DNA from: Puniceibacterium confluentis | GTDB taxonomy: Bacteria; Pseudomonadota; Alphaproteobacteria; Rhodobacterales; Rhodobacteraceae | Reading direction: 5' to 3' | Assembly: GCF_007923445.1 (NCBI RefSeq) | Contig: NZ_VOJI01000001.1 | Location: forward strand, 186,001 to 250,000 | Length of the DNA stretch: 64,000 bases | Part shown: piece by piece, positions 49,165 through 58,868 of the stretch | Layout: every line of letters starts with the position of its first letter | Numbering within the stretch: the stretch's first letter is position 1 | Notes under the pieces: model-generated | The model's input: the letters and a program-made list of their open reading frames with translations, nothing else | What the model was told of the DNA's origin: nothing | The model's database searches: none | Program-made: the position numbers and the translations under genes

Positions 49165-50502
49165 ATGAAGAAATTCGTCATGGCCGCGATGGGCGGTACG
49201 CTCGCCGGCGTGATCGCGACCACGCAGTTCGTGGGGCCACTGCTGGCGCAGGAAGGGGCCAAGACGTCCAGCGTCTACGAGCAGCTCGACCTGTTTGGCG
49301 ACATCTTCGAACGCATCCGCGCACAATACGTCGAGGAAGTCGACGAGGGCGAGCTGATCGAAGCGGCGATCAACGGCATGCTGACCTCGCTCGACCCGCA
49401 CTTGAGCTATCTCTCGCCGGATGACGCCTCGAACATGCGGGTACAGACCCGTGGCGAATTCGGCGGTCTGGGGATCGAGGTCACGCAGGAAGAAGGGTTT
49501 GTCAAAGTCGTCTCGCCGATCGACGGCACCCCGGCGGATGAGGCCGGCATCGAGGCCGGCGATTTCATCACCCATGTGGATGGTGAATCGGTTCTGGGCC
49601 TGACGCTGGACGATGCGGTTGATCTGATGCGCGGGCCGGTGGGTTCGGAAATCGTGATCACCATCGTGCGCGAAGATATGCCCGAGCCCTTTGACGTGTC
49701 AATCATCCGCGACACCATCACACTCCAGGCGGTGCGCACCCGGATCGAAGGCGACACCGTCGTGCTGCGGGTGACCACCTTCAACGACCAGACCACCCCC
49801 AATCTGGAAGCCGGGCTTGCCGAACAGGTCGAGGCTGCGGGTGGTATCGACAACGTCAACGGGTTTGTGCTGGACCTGCGCAACAACCCCGGCGGCCTGC
49901 TGACCCAGGCGATCCGGGTGTCGGATTCCTTCCTTGAAAAGGGCGAGATCGTATCGACCCGTGGCCGCGACCCGGCGGACGGCGAACGTTACAACGCCAC
50001 GCCCGGCGATCTGGCAATGGGCAAACCGATTGTCGTGCTGATCAACGGCGGCTCCGCTTCGGCCTCCGAGATTGTGGCCGGCGCGCTTCAGGATCACCGG
50101 CGAGCCATCGTCGTGGGCACCAAGAGCTTTGGCAAGGGTTCGGTCCAGACCGTGATGCCGTTGCGCGGGGATGGTGCCATGCGCCTGACCACGGCGCGCT
50201 ACTACACGCCTTCGGGCCGTTCGATCCAGGCACTGGGTGTTTCGCCGGACATCGTCGTAGAGCAACCCCGCCCGGCTCCGGCCTCCGAGGAGGAAGAACC
50301 CGGGACAACCCCGGCGACCCGCTCCGAGGCTGATCTGCGCGGTTCGCTGAACAACGACAGCCTGACCGAAGACGAGATCCGCCAGATCGAAGAGGACCGC
50401 GCCCGAGCCGACGCCGCCGCGGCATTGCGCGAAGAGGATTATCAGCTGGCCTATGCCATTGATATTCTCAAAGGCCTCTCGGCACTGGGTCCAAAGGAGT
50501 AA
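49165..50502 (+). CDS. ctpA: C-terminal processing protease, S41 family
   Basis: A 445-residue periplasmic protease. An N-terminal signal or anchor (about 1-28) is followed by a PDZ domain (about 90-170, [19 protein letters not shown]) and the S41 core with the Ser-rich nucleophile motif at 297-301 ([17 protein letters not shown]) and the catalytic Lys324 in [10 protein letters not shown]. The C-terminal 60 residues are acidic and low in complexity. CtpA trims murein hydrolases and other envelope proteins, which matches its place behind envC. AAGGGA lies 8 nt before the ATG; the gap to envC is only 4 bp. Confidence 0.95.
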   Translation: MKKFVMAAMGGTLAGVIATTQFVGPLLAQEGAKTSSVYEQLDLFGDIFERIRAQYVEEVDEGELIEAAINGMLTSLDPHLSYLSPDDASNMRVQTRGEFGGLGIEVTQEEGFVKVVSPIDGTPADEAGIEAGDFITHVDGESVLGLTLDDAVDLMRGPVGSEIVITIVREDMPEPFDVSIIRDTITLQAVRTRIEGDTVVLRVTTFNDQTTPNLEAGLAEQVEAAGGIDNVNGFVLDLRNNPGGLLTQAIRVSDSFLEKGEIVSTRGRDPADGERYNATPGDLAMGKPIVVLINGGSASASEIVAGALQDHRRAIVVGTKSFGKGSVQTVMPLRGDGAMRLTTARYYTPSGRSIQALGVSPDIVVEQPRPAPASEEEEPGTTPATRSEADLRGSLNNDSLTEDEIRQIEEDRARADAAAALREEDYQLAYAIDILKGLSALGPKE

Positions 50503-50525
50503 GACTGCTTTCGGTTCCATCGTGC

Positions 50526-50552
50526 ACGCCCCGCCGGACCGGTGGGGCGTTT
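50526..50552 (+). terminator. terminator after ctpA
   Basis: ACGCCCC (50526-50532) pairs with GGGGCGT (50544-50550), with further CC/GG pairing inside the loop, and ends in TTT. It lies 24 bp after the ctpA stop. Confidence 0.6.
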
Positions 50553-50624
50553 CGCGTTGGTGCGGGGGATGGAAAGCCGGGAGGCAATTTTGTATGCAGA
50601 GACCATAGCCAGAAAGGTGCAACC

Positions 50625-51128
50625 ATGACCCCCGACGACATCGCCAAACTGCCCTACCGGCCCTGTGTCGGAGTGATGCTGATGAACGCTGCGGGCGAGG
50701 TCTTTGTCGGGCAGCGGATCGACAACGACACGGCGGCCTGGCAGATGCCCCAGGGCGGCGTTGACGACGGCGAAGCGCCGCAAGACGCCGCCTTGCGGGA
50801 ATTGCGGGAAGAAACCGGAGTGCCCGCCGAACTGGTCACCGTCGCCGCCGAAACCGAAGACTGGATTCCCTATGACCTGCCGCACGACATCGTGCCGCGG
50901 ATCTGGAAGGGGCGGTTCCGCGGACAAGAGCAGAAATGGTTTCTGCTGCGATTTCACGGCACTGACGCCGATGTGAACATCGCCACCGACCACCCGGAGT
51001 TTTCCGAGTGGCGCTGGCTGCCGCCGTCCGAACTGGTGGCGAACATCGTGCCGTTCAAGCGCGAGGTGTACACGCGTGTGCTGACCGCCTTTGGCCTGCC
51101 GCTGCCGACAACCGGGACCCGGGGGTAA
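50625..51128 (+). CDS. rppH: RNA pyrophosphohydrolase (Nudix)
   Basis: A 167-residue Nudix hydrolase that removes pyrophosphate from the 5' end of mRNA and starts its decay. The Nudix box is complete at residues 44-66 ([20 protein letters not shown] plus TGV). The N terminus [23 protein letters not shown] and the aromatic-rich AWQMPQGG are those of the RppH/IalA group. AGAAAGG lies upstream of the ATG. It converges with the lytic transglycosylase, 32 bp away. Confidence 0.93.
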   Translation: MTPDDIAKLPYRPCVGVMLMNAAGEVFVGQRIDNDTAAWQMPQGGVDDGEAPQDAALRELREETGVPAELVTVAAETEDWIPYDLPHDIVPRIWKGRFRGQEQKWFLLRFHGTDADVNIATDHPEFSEWRWLPPSELVANIVPFKREVYTRVLTAFGLPLPTTGTRG

Positions 51129-51160
51129 CTGGTTTTCTTCGCCGCCGTGCGGACGCGCGC

Positions 51161-52507
51161 CTAGCGCAGCCGCGTCAGCACGTTCAGCGAGGCATAGCCA
51201 TCCGGCGCCATGCCGACCGAGCGCTGAAAGCCGCGCACGGCCTTGATCGTCAGCGGTCCGACCCGGCCATCCACCCCCTTGGTGTCAAAGCCGCGCGCTG
51301 TCAGCAGACGCTGCATCTCCTGGCGCTCGGCAAAGCTCAGCGCCCGGTCAGCGCGCGGCCACTCCGCCTTGATCGGACCCTTGCCGCGAATCCGGTCGCC
51401 CAGGTGCCCGACGCCGAGGACATAGGCGTCGGCCGCATTGTACCGCGCGATCACCGAGAAGTTCTTGAAGATCAGAAAGGCCGCGCCCCCGGCTCCGGCG
51501 GGCAGCCATACCGAGGCGGTGCCATGGTCCCGCACCGGTGCGCCATCCATGCCAACCACGCCCTGCCGCGCCCAATCGCTGGGCAGTTTCACGACGTCCC
51601 GCGCAGCGTCGGAATAATCGAATCCCTTCGGCAGCTGCACCTCGACGCCCCAGGGCATGCCCTTTACCCAGCCGTAGCGCGCCAGATAGGCCGCCGTCGA
51701 GGCCAGGGCATCGGTGGGGTCATCCGACCAGATGTCACGCCGTCCGTCGCCGTCGAAATCCACCGCCAGAGCTTCGTAAGAGGTCGGGATGAACTGGGTG
51801 TGCCCCATCGCCCCGGCCCAGCTTCCTGTCATCGTCTCGGGGGTGGTGTCGCCATTCTGAAGGATTTTCAGCGCCGCGATCAGCTGCTGTTCAAAGAACG
51901 CACCGCGCCGCCCGTCATAGGCAAGCGTGGCCAGGGAATTGACGATGCTGAGCGAACCGCGATGGGTGCCATAGGCGGATTCCATGCCCCAGATCGCCAG
52001 CACGATTTCCTTGTCGACGCCGAATTTTGCCTCGATCCGTGCCAGGGTGGCGGTGTTGTCCCGCAGGGCGGCGCGGCCGTTGGTGACCCGCGTCTCGGAT
52101 GCCGCGCTGTCGAGATAGTCCCAGATCGACTTGGTGAATTCGGCCTGATTGGAATCGCGCCGGATCACCTCGGGATCATAGCGGGCAGTGCGGAATGCCC
52201 GGTCGAAAACCGCGCCGCTGACCCCGGCTCCCAGGGCCCGGGACCGAAAACCCCGCACCCAGGCATCAAACCCGGGGTGCGGTGCCAGCATGGCGGCTGG
52301 CGGCATCACGGCGTCTTTTGGCCGGACCTCGGGGCGGACCGAGACCTGCGGCGCCTCTGGCGTTGTCACCAGTGTCACCGCCGCGCGCGACACTTCCGTA
52401 TTTTCCGGGCGCTGGGCTGGTCTGACCTCCGAGTCCAGGGGGGCCGCAACCGCGCCGCTGCATAAGAAGACCGAGGCAATGGCCCCGCGAATGACCTGAA
52501 GATCCAT
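51161..52507 (-). CDS. lytic murein transglycosylase, MltB-like with peptidoglycan-binding domain
   Basis: A 448-residue exported enzyme. A signal peptide (about 1-22, ending AVAAP) is followed by a Pro/Val-rich linker, the SLT_2 catalytic domain (about 78-375) with Glu176 in AIWGMESAYG, and a C-terminal peptidoglycan-binding repeat (about 388-448, GFDTKGVDGRVGPLTIKAVRGFQ). It cleaves the glycan strand to 1,6-anhydro products. No lipobox is seen. ATG 52507 is used; the upstream frame lacks support. The frame reading in the opposite direction is antisense. Confidence 0.92.
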   Translation of the reverse strand: MDLQVIRGAIASVFLCSGAVAAPLDSEVRPAQRPENTEVSRAAVTLVTTPEAPQVSVRPEVRPKDAVMPPAAMLAPHPGFDAWVRGFRSRALGAGVSGAVFDRAFRTARYDPEVIRRDSNQAEFTKSIWDYLDSAASETRVTNGRAALRDNTATLARIEAKFGVDKEIVLAIWGMESAYGTHRGSLSIVNSLATLAYDGRRGAFFEQQLIAALKILQNGDTTPETMTGSWAGAMGHTQFIPTSYEALAVDFDGDGRRDIWSDDPTDALASTAAYLARYGWVKGMPWGVEVQLPKGFDYSDAARDVVKLPSDWARQGVVGMDGAPVRDHGTASVWLPAGAGGAAFLIFKNFSVIARYNAADAYVLGVGHLGDRIRGKGPIKAEWPRADRALSFAERQEMQRLLTARGFDTKGVDGRVGPLTIKAVRGFQRSVGMAPDGYASLNVLTRLR

Positions 52508-52957
52508 GTGTATCGCCCTGCTGATGTGCCTGTTTTTTAGGGACCATACCCTGTTTTGGCCGATTCCGAAAGAAATCGCCGCTCTCCTGCGCGTTACCGG
52601 TAGAAATCTGCCGAAGGCGGCTGGTGGCATTCAGAAGCCGGCACCGTCGCCCTGTTCGGGCGATGGTGCCGGGCGTGGCGCAAAGGTGCAGGGTCATCCG
52701 GCAGCAGCGGCACACGCCAAGCCACCGCAGCGCATTGATGTTGCGGTGCGCCCTGCGTTCGGCCCCCCCTGGTTTCGGTCGCCTGCCGCTGTGCGGTCGC
52801 AGGTGTCGGCGCGGCGCGCAGGGCTTGCATCAGCCGGTCCACGCAGTGCGTCCGCCTCATCGTCCGAGACAGCCGGCTCGTGCTGTCGGAAGGAACAGGA
52901 CAAGCCGGGACTACGGGGCTGGACAGCGACAGTCCCGTGACACCCGGCCGAAGGTGA
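52508..52957. other. 450-bp gap between rnr and the lytic transglycosylase
   Basis: No supported gene on either strand; frames are short and Arg/Pro-rich. It should hold the transglycosylase promoter at its left end and the rnr terminator at its right end. The stretch at 52520-52575 is AT-richer and most promoter-like. Confidence 0.5.
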
Positions 52958-55249
52958 TCAGGAGGTGCGCCGTCGCTTGACCTTGGTGCGGGCCTTGGCG
53001 TCCTTCTTGCGGGCCTTGGCGGGCTTGCGCCGGGGTCCGCCGCCAGTCGGTGGTCCCGACCGTCGCCGTCCGGGGCCGCCCCGCGACGGGCCGCGCGGCA
53101 TCTCGACGTCTTCCAGCGTCAGCAGGTCAAAGGCCAGCCCCCCGGTCACCGGCGCCGCTTCGATCAGCTTGACCGTGACGCGCTGGCCCAGGCTGATCAC
53201 GGTGCCGGTGTCGGCCCCCATCAGGGTGGCGCTGGCCGCGTCGTAATGGAAATACTCGTTGCCCAGATTGCGCATCGGCACCAGACCGTCTGCGCCGGTC
53301 TCGTCCAGTTTCACGAAGATCCCGAAATTGGCGATACCGCTGATCTTGCCGGGAAATTCCGCGCCGATCCGGTCAGACAGGAAAGCGGCGAGGTAGCGGT
53401 CGGTGGTGTCGCGCTCGGCCATCATCGAGCGGCGCTCGGTGTCCGAGATATGCTGTGCGGTGTTTTCAAGGCCCTCGATGTCCTGCGGCGTCAGCCCGTC
53501 ATCCCCCCAGCCGTGCGCCAGGATCAGCGCCCGGTGCACGACCAGGTCCGAATAACGCCGGATCGGCGAGGTGAAATGCGCATAGGAGCGCAAGGCGAGA
53601 CCGAAGTGGCCAAAATTCGCGGGTGAGTAATAGGCCTGCGTCATCGAGCGCAGCGTCGCCATGTTGATCAGTTCGACCTCGTCGCGCCCGGCGGCGTCGT
53701 GCAGCAGCTTGTTGAGATGCGCGGTCTTGAGGACCTGCCCCTTGGCCAGTTGCAGGCCCGAGGCGGCGGCCACTTCGCGCAGGGTTTCAAGCTTTTCGGG
53801 CGGCGGTTCCTCGTGCACGCGGAACAGCAACGGGGTTTTCCTGGCGGTCAGCGTCTCGGCGGCGGCGACGTTGGCCAGCACCATGAATTCCTCGATCAGC
53901 CTGTGCGCATCGAGCCGGACCGAGAAATTGACGGCGGTCAGCTTGCCGTCGTCGGAAAATTCGATCTTGCGTTCCGGCAGGTCAAGGTCCAGCGGCTGGC
54001 GGCGTTCGCGCGCCTCGCGCAGCGCGCCATAGGCCGCGTAAAGCGGTTTCAGAACGTCCTCGAGCAGCGGTTCGGTCTGCGCATCCGGTTGCCCGTCGAT
54101 GGCCGCCTGCACCTGCTGATAATGCAGGGACGCCGGAGAGCGCATCAGGCCGCGGCAGAAGGTCTGGCCCAGCTTGTTGCCCGTCGAATCGATCACCATG
54201 CGCACGGCGATACAGGCGCGCGGCACGCCTTCGTGCAGCGAACACAGATCACCGGACAACCGGTCGGGCAGCATCGGTACGACGCGGTCCGGAAAGTAGC
54301 TGGAATTGCCGCGTTTGCGCGCCTCGTGGTCCAGCGCGGTGCCCGGGCGGACATAATGCGCGACATCGGCGATCGCGACCCAGATCACATGGCCGCCGGG
54401 GTTCTTGGGGTCGTCATCGGCGTGCGCATAGCAGGCGTCGTCATGGTCCCGCGCATCCGAGGGGTCGATGGTGATCAGCGGCAGGTCGCGCAGGTCTTTG
54501 CGGCCCTTCAGCCCCGCGGGCTTCATGCTGTCAGCCTCGGCCAGCACCTCGTCGGGGAAATCATCCGGAATGCCATGCTGATGGATCGCGATCAGCGACA
54601 CGGCACGCGGCTCGCTGGGGTCGCCAAGGCGCAGGGTGATGCGTGCCTTGGGGTTCCCCATGCGGACGCGCGACGGTCCGGCCTGTTCGGCCTCGACCAG
54701 TTCCCCTTCGCGGGCGCCGCCCGTGGCGTCGGCTGCCACCGTCCACTCGGTATCCGCGCCCTTGTCGATCGGCAGGATCCTCCCGCCTTCGGACGTCTTG
54801 CGGAAAATGCCGACGATCTTTTTCGGGTTCGAGCCGATGCGCCGGATCAGCCGTGCCTCATAGTTGTGATCTTCGGCCTGCACCACCTGCAGGCGGGCGA
54901 GGATGCGGTCGCCTTCGCCCAATGCCGGGTCCGAGGCGCGCGGCATGACCAGAACCACGGGCTCGCGTCCCTCGCCCTGCCACTCAAGCGGCCTGGCGAA
55001 CAGGTCGCCATCGCGCGACGGCGCCAGGACCTGCAGAACGCTGACCGGGGGCAGGCGGTCCGGGTCGCGATAGGTCTTGTGGCGCTTTTCGAGGTGGCCC
55101 TCTGACTCAAGCTCTTTCAGCAGCCGCTTGAGATCAATGCGCGCAGCCCCCTTGATCCCAAAGGCCTTGGCAATATCGCGTTTCGCGGTGAGTGTCGGGT
55201 GCTCGGAGATCCAGGCGAGGATGTCCGATTTTGTTGGCAGCATGCTCAT
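52958..55249 (-). CDS. rnr: ribonuclease R
   Basis: A 763-residue 3'-5' exoribonuclease that degrades structured RNA. An N-terminal winged-helix segment (KSDILAWISEHPTLTAKRDIAKAF) and cold-shock-type domains are followed by the RNB domain with the acidic catalytic stretch DPSDARDHDDACY and HFTSPIRRYSDLVVHR, then a C-terminal S1 domain (PGKISGIANFGIFVKL) and a Lys/Arg/Gly-rich tail (last 45 residues), the usual RNase R build. The start is ATG 55249 (MSMLPT) or the ATG 6 nt later; no clear Shine-Dalgarno sequence is seen. The frame to 55738 runs antisense over the GNAT gene. Confidence 0.96.
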   Translation of the reverse strand: MSMLPTKSDILAWISEHPTLTAKRDIAKAFGIKGAARIDLKRLLKELESEGHLEKRHKTYRDPDRLPPVSVLQVLAPSRDGDLFARPLEWQGEGREPVVLVMPRASDPALGEGDRILARLQVVQAEDHNYEARLIRRIGSNPKKIVGIFRKTSEGGRILPIDKGADTEWTVAADATGGAREGELVEAEQAGPSRVRMGNPKARITLRLGDPSEPRAVSLIAIHQHGIPDDFPDEVLAEADSMKPAGLKGRKDLRDLPLITIDPSDARDHDDACYAHADDDPKNPGGHVIWVAIADVAHYVRPGTALDHEARKRGNSSYFPDRVVPMLPDRLSGDLCSLHEGVPRACIAVRMVIDSTGNKLGQTFCRGLMRSPASLHYQQVQAAIDGQPDAQTEPLLEDVLKPLYAAYGALREARERRQPLDLDLPERKIEFSDDGKLTAVNFSVRLDAHRLIEEFMVLANVAAAETLTARKTPLLFRVHEEPPPEKLETLREVAAASGLQLAKGQVLKTAHLNKLLHDAAGRDEVELINMATLRSMTQAYYSPANFGHFGLALRSYAHFTSPIRRYSDLVVHRALILAHGWGDDGLTPQDIEGLENTAQHISDTERRSMMAERDTTDRYLAAFLSDRIGAEFPGKISGIANFGIFVKLDETGADGLVPMRNLGNEYFHYDAASATLMGADTGTVISLGQRVTVKLIEAAPVTGGLAFDLLTLEDVEMPRGPSRGGPGRRRSGPPTGGGPRRKPAKARKKDAKARTKVKRRRTS

Positions 55250-55346
55250 GACGCTGGCGTAGCATGCGGCGCAGGAGACGTCACGGGCGAAGACGCCGCC
55301 CCGAAAAGATGAATCGATCAGGATGAACGTTCGGGTGTCCCCGGCG

Positions 55347-55769
55347 TCAGGCGGGCTGACGCATTTCGCGGTGCGGAATGCCGGCGTCGTCATAGATCGG
55401 TCCCGCCACCGCAAAGCCCAGCTTTTCGTAAAACGGGATCGCGTGCACCTGCGCGCCGAGGGCAATGTCGCGCACCTCGGAATCCGCCCGCAGCAGGGCC
55501 ATGGCGCGGGTGACCAGCGCCGCACCGACACCGTGACCGCGCCCGGATGGCAGGACACAGATCCGGCCGATCCAGCCGGTGCCCCCGACGCCAAAGATCC
55601 GCGCGGTGCCGACCGGGGTGCCGTCAAGCTCGGCCAGAAGGTGCCGTGCCGTGGCGTCGGTGTCGTCGAATTCTTCCGCAAGCGATATGCCCTGTTCCTG
55701 CACAAAGACGGCAATGCGCAGGGCGCGGCAGGGTTCAAAATCGCGGGTCACGCCGATCCGCAGGGTCAT
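55347..55769 (-). CDS. GNAT-family N-acetyltransferase (ElaA-like)
   Basis: A 140-residue acetyltransferase: [23 protein letters not shown], then the acetyl-CoA-binding [18 protein letters not shown] and the C-terminal [19 protein letters not shown]. The VFVQEQG motif is typical of the ElaA-like branch. Its ATG overlaps the dapE stop by four bases (ATGA), so it is translated with dapE, but its substrate is unknown. Confidence 0.9.
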   Translation of the reverse strand: MTLRIGVTRDFEPCRALRIAVFVQEQGISLAEEFDDTDATARHLLAELDGTPVGTARIFGVGGTGWIGRICVLPSGRGHGVGAALVTRAMALLRADSEVRDIALGAQVHAIPFYEKLGFAVAGPIYDDAGIPHREMRQPA

Positions 55770-56911
55770 TGTGCAAAGTAGTCCCGCAGGACACGGCCGT
55801 AAATCGCCTTGAGCTGGTGGATCTGCGCCACCTCGACCCGTTCATCGACCTGGTGCATGGTCTTGCCCACCAGACCGAATTCGACCACCGGGCAGTGATC
55901 CTTGACGAATCGCGCGTCCGATGTGCCGCCACTGGTCGACAGCTCGGGTGTGACGCCGGTTTCCGCGGTGACGGCGCGAGCGATCAGCTCGGACAGCGGT
56001 CCCGGCGGCGTCAGAAAGCTTTCGCCCGAAATCCTGATCTGCACCTCGGTCCTTGTACCAAAGGCCGCGTCCACCTGCGCCGCTTCTGTGCGCAGCCAGT
56101 CGGACAGGCTGGCGCCGCTGTGGCTGTCGTTGAAACGGATGTTGAGCGTTGCGCGGCTTTGGGCGGGGATCACGTTTGTGGCCGGGTTGCCGGTGTCGAT
56201 GGTCACCACTGCCAGAGTCGAGGCGTCGAAATGGGCGGTGCCGGTGTCGAGCGTGTGCGACGCCAGTCGGTCCATCAGCCGCGCGATGGCAGGCATCGGG
56301 TTCAGGGCGCGCTGCGGATAGGCCGAATGGCCTTGCTGTCCGACAACCGTGAAATGCGCGTTCAGCGATCCGCGTCGGCCGATTTTCATCATCTGGCCCA
56401 TGTGGTCGGGGCAGGTCGGCTCTCCCACCAGACAGTGAGACATCTGTTCGCCGCTGTCTTTCATCCAGTCAAGCAGGGCCAGGGTGCCGTCGGCGGCATC
56501 ACCCTCTTCGTCGCCGGTGATGGCCAGAATGACCGCGCCGTCGGGGGGGGTGGTCGAGACAAATTCCACGGCAGCGGCGACAAAGGCGGCAACGCCGGAC
56601 TTCATGTCGGTGGCGCCGCGCCCATACATGAAACCGTCCTTCTCCTCGGCGCCAAAGGGGGCGACGGTCCAGTCGGCGGGATTGCCCAGCGGCACCACAT
56701 CGGTATGCCCGTTGAAACCGAAACTGCGCGCATGGCCCTTGTCGCCCCAACGGGCAAAAAGGTTGCAGACTCCGCCGCGGTCGACCCGTGTGCAGGTGAA
56801 CCCGGCCCTGGTCAGCACGGCGTCCAGATGCACCAGCGCGCCGCCCTCCTCCGGAGTGACAGACGGGCAGCCGATCAGGGCGGCGGTCAGTTCGGCAGGA
56901 TCAATGTGCAT
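55766..56911 (-). CDS. dapE: succinyl-diaminopimelate desuccinylase
   Basis: A 381-residue M20-family metallohydrolase in the succinylase pathway of lysine and meso-diaminopimelate synthesis. Zinc ligands lie in [11 protein letters not shown] (His), [11 protein letters not shown] (Asp) and [13 protein letters not shown] (Glu-Glu catalytic and metal residues), with the late His in [10 protein letters not shown]. The ATG at 56911 has GGAG 8 nt upstream. DapD, the succinyltransferase that precedes it in the pathway, is encoded 3 kb further on the same strand. Confidence 0.96.
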   Translation of the reverse strand: MHIDPAELTAALIGCPSVTPEEGGALVHLDAVLTRAGFTCTRVDRGGVCNLFARWGDKGHARSFGFNGHTDVVPLGNPADWTVAPFGAEEKDGFMYGRGATDMKSGVAAFVAAAVEFVSTTPPDGAVILAITGDEEGDAADGTLALLDWMKDSGEQMSHCLVGEPTCPDHMGQMMKIGRRGSLNAHFTVVGQQGHSAYPQRALNPMPAIARLMDRLASHTLDTGTAHFDASTLAVVTIDTGNPATNVIPAQSRATLNIRFNDSHSGASLSDWLRTEAAQVDAAFGTRTEVQIRISGESFLTPPGPLSELIARAVTAETGVTPELSTSGGTSDARFVKDHCPVVEFGLVGKTMHQVDERVEVAQIHQLKAIYGRVLRDYFAQ

Positions 56912-57248
56912 GTCGGGGCTCCGTCGGGACAGGGTGCCACAGCAGGTAGCCCAGCCGCCTTGCCGTGGCAATTGCACTCCGGGTTGCCTCTGGCCCGGTG
57001 ATTGCCGGAAAGCGAAGCCTTGCGTCTCGAAACAGGGCCTTAACAGGTCGGCCAAGGTCGTGATACATTGGCGCAAACAACAAGCCCGGGGCAGGGCGCG
57101 CAGCAGTACCGCTACAAAACCGCCGGTCAGGTTCCTGCCCCCGGGCAGGCAGCGAAGCGCTGGTTGCTTTGACCGGCTGGGGTATGGGTATGAGCACAGT
57201 CAGGTTTTCAGGTTTGTCTGCGCCCGACATCAGATGTCGGAGGGCAGG
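56912..57248. other. divergent intergenic region between dapE and the Hint-fold gene
   Basis: About 340 bp without a gene. It must carry two promoters. Directly before the Hint-fold gene a palindrome, CCGACATC-A-GATGTCGG (57224-57240), touches the ribosome binding site. Confidence 0.5.
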
Positions 57249-58322
57249 ATGACCTGGGTTGCGATCTCGGGTGGCGGGGTGAACTGGGTCTGTCCCGAGA
57301 TGTTCCAGAGCCCCGAGGTGCGGCGCGATCACCTGCTGGCACGCGGTTCGCTGCTGATCGAGACGCGGCTGTCGCCAGAGGGGCGACCGCAGACATTGCT
57401 GTCCTACCAGCGGCGCTATCCCTGGGCCGGGGGCATCTCGTTGCAGGCCATTCCCGGCGGCGGGCTGGTCCTGGTGCTCAGCCAGGCCGACGACGTGTTC
57501 CACACCGTGCTGGATTACAAGCGGGATGCGCGCACTGACGTCCTGCGCATCACTTTCAGCTGGGATGGTCCGCAGCGCTGGGGGCGGTTGGTGGTGGAGC
57601 GGCCCGAAGCGGACACGGTGGATGAGATCCTCACACCCGCGCCGCTGCCGCTGATGCTAGAGGATGTCTATACCATGACCCGGCGCCCGCAACTGTGCGA
57701 GACAGACCGCGATGTGGTGTTCTTTGCCGTCAGTGACGCGGTCGAGCCGATCGGGCCGATGCCGTCGCTGACCGGCGGGGTGCCGGTGGCAACGCCAAGG
57801 GGCTATCGCGCCTTGCGTGACCTGCGTTTCGGCGACACGGTGTTCAGCCGGGATGACGCTGTGGTGCCGGTGCTGCATACGGTGGCGCGCACCGTGCCTG
57901 CGCTGGGTTCGTTCCGTCCGGTGCGGCTGCGCGCCCCCTATTTTGGTCTGGCCCGCGATGTGGTGGTCGCCCCCCATCAGCGGCTGGTCATCGGCGGTTC
58001 GGAAGTCGAGTATATCTTTGGGCGCGAGGCGGTTCTGGTGCCCGCCATCAGTCTGGTGAACGGGTTTGCCGCAGTGTTCGAGGAAGGTCACCGGCTGGTC
58101 CGCTATGCGCATCTGCTGTTGCCCGGGAACGAAGCGATGATCGTCGCCGGCGCCGCGATGGAGAGCCTGTACGCCGGGCGTTTGGGACGCAACCGCGAGC
58201 GGCTGGCGGCAACCCTGCTGGCCGACTGCCCCCGCCATCTGATGCCCGCACATCACCGTGCGGGGTATCAGGTGCTGCGCCCGTTCGAGGCCATCACCCT
58301 GGCCGAAGCACGGGTGGCATAG
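57249..58322 (+). CDS. Hint-domain (Hint_2) protein without the usual nucleophile
   Basis: A 357-residue protein. The N-terminal 165 residues form a beta-rich region of unknown type (RRYPWAGGISLQAIPGGGLVLVLSQ resembles the LamG-like modules found before Hint domains). The C-terminal part (about 174-300) is a Hint_2 fold: VPVATPRGYRALRDLRFGDTVFSRDD, RPVRLRAPYFGLARDVVVAPHQRLVI and EVEYIFGREAVLVPA. In self-processing Hint domains a Cys or Ser starts the block (C-F-x-x-G-T); here it reads LTGGVPVA, so auto-cleavage is unlikely. Such genes are common in roseobacters but their role is not known. Confidence 0.82.
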   Translation: MTWVAISGGGVNWVCPEMFQSPEVRRDHLLARGSLLIETRLSPEGRPQTLLSYQRRYPWAGGISLQAIPGGGLVLVLSQADDVFHTVLDYKRDARTDVLRITFSWDGPQRWGRLVVERPEADTVDEILTPAPLPLMLEDVYTMTRRPQLCETDRDVVFFAVSDAVEPIGPMPSLTGGVPVATPRGYRALRDLRFGDTVFSRDDAVVPVLHTVARTVPALGSFRPVRLRAPYFGLARDVVVAPHQRLVIGGSEVEYIFGREAVLVPAISLVNGFAAVFEEGHRLVRYAHLLLPGNEAMIVAGAAMESLYAGRLGRNRERLAATLLADCPRHLMPAHHRAGYQVLRPFEAITLAEARVA

Positions 58323-58331
58323 GCGACCAGG

Positions 58332-58664
58332 TCAGGACTTGTCGAAGAACGGAGTGACCTGGGCCACAATGACCGAATTTTCGGCCAGCGCCCGGGCCAT
58401 GAGCTCGGCCTCGTCAGCGTCGATCTCGTGGCCTTCGGCGCGGCGTTCCGCTTCGGTGCCGTAGCCGGTCACATCCAGCGGCGCCATATCGGCCTGTTTC
58501 AGGATCGCGACGGTTTCGCGCACCGCTTCGGCCTCGTCCACACCGCTGGCGTAGCACATCAGCGCGGCACCGGTCGCATCCTTGGGCAGACCGTCACCGG
58601 TCTTGCGGCCGACTTCCACCAGCAAGGTATAGACCGATTGCCGCGAAGGCTTGTCCTTGGTCAT
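58332..58664 (-). CDS. small protein of unknown function
   Basis: A 110-residue acidic protein (SVYTLLVEVGRKTGDGLPKD, then ATGAALMCYASGVDEAEAVRETVAILKQ and a C-terminal helix). It has a mixed alpha/beta pattern but no signal peptide or membrane helix. GAGGA lies 9 nt before the ATG at 58664. It converges with the Hint-fold gene, 9 bp between the stops. The family is not recognised. Confidence 0.72.
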   Translation of the reverse strand: MTKDKPSRQSVYTLLVEVGRKTGDGLPKDATGAALMCYASGVDEAEAVRETVAILKQADMAPLDVTGYGTEAERRAEGHEIDADEAELMARALAENSVIVAQVTPFFDKS

Positions 58665-58798
58665 GTGGGTTGTCCTCTGCGTCCGCGTTTCGCCCACCCA
58701 TGCCCCAGATCGGTGTCCGGCGTCCAGCGCCTGTTTCACTGACGTGCGTCGCCGGGGCCCTGCCGCGCCGGGGATCGGGCGCCGGCGGCTGTCAGGTC

Positions 58799-58833
58799 CG
58801 GATGGCCGACTGTGTGAACAGGTCGGCCATCCG
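58799..58833. terminator. perfect 12-bp hairpin downstream of dapD
   Basis: CGGATGGCCGAC (58799-58810) and GTCGGCCATCCG (58822-58833) form a perfect stem around an 11-base loop, 35 bp past the dapD stop. It lacks a T-run on the minus strand, so termination may be intrinsic but weak. Confidence 0.6.
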
Positions 58834-58868
58834 CGTGTTTCAGAAGGGCTGCGGCCCGTCCGACCGTG

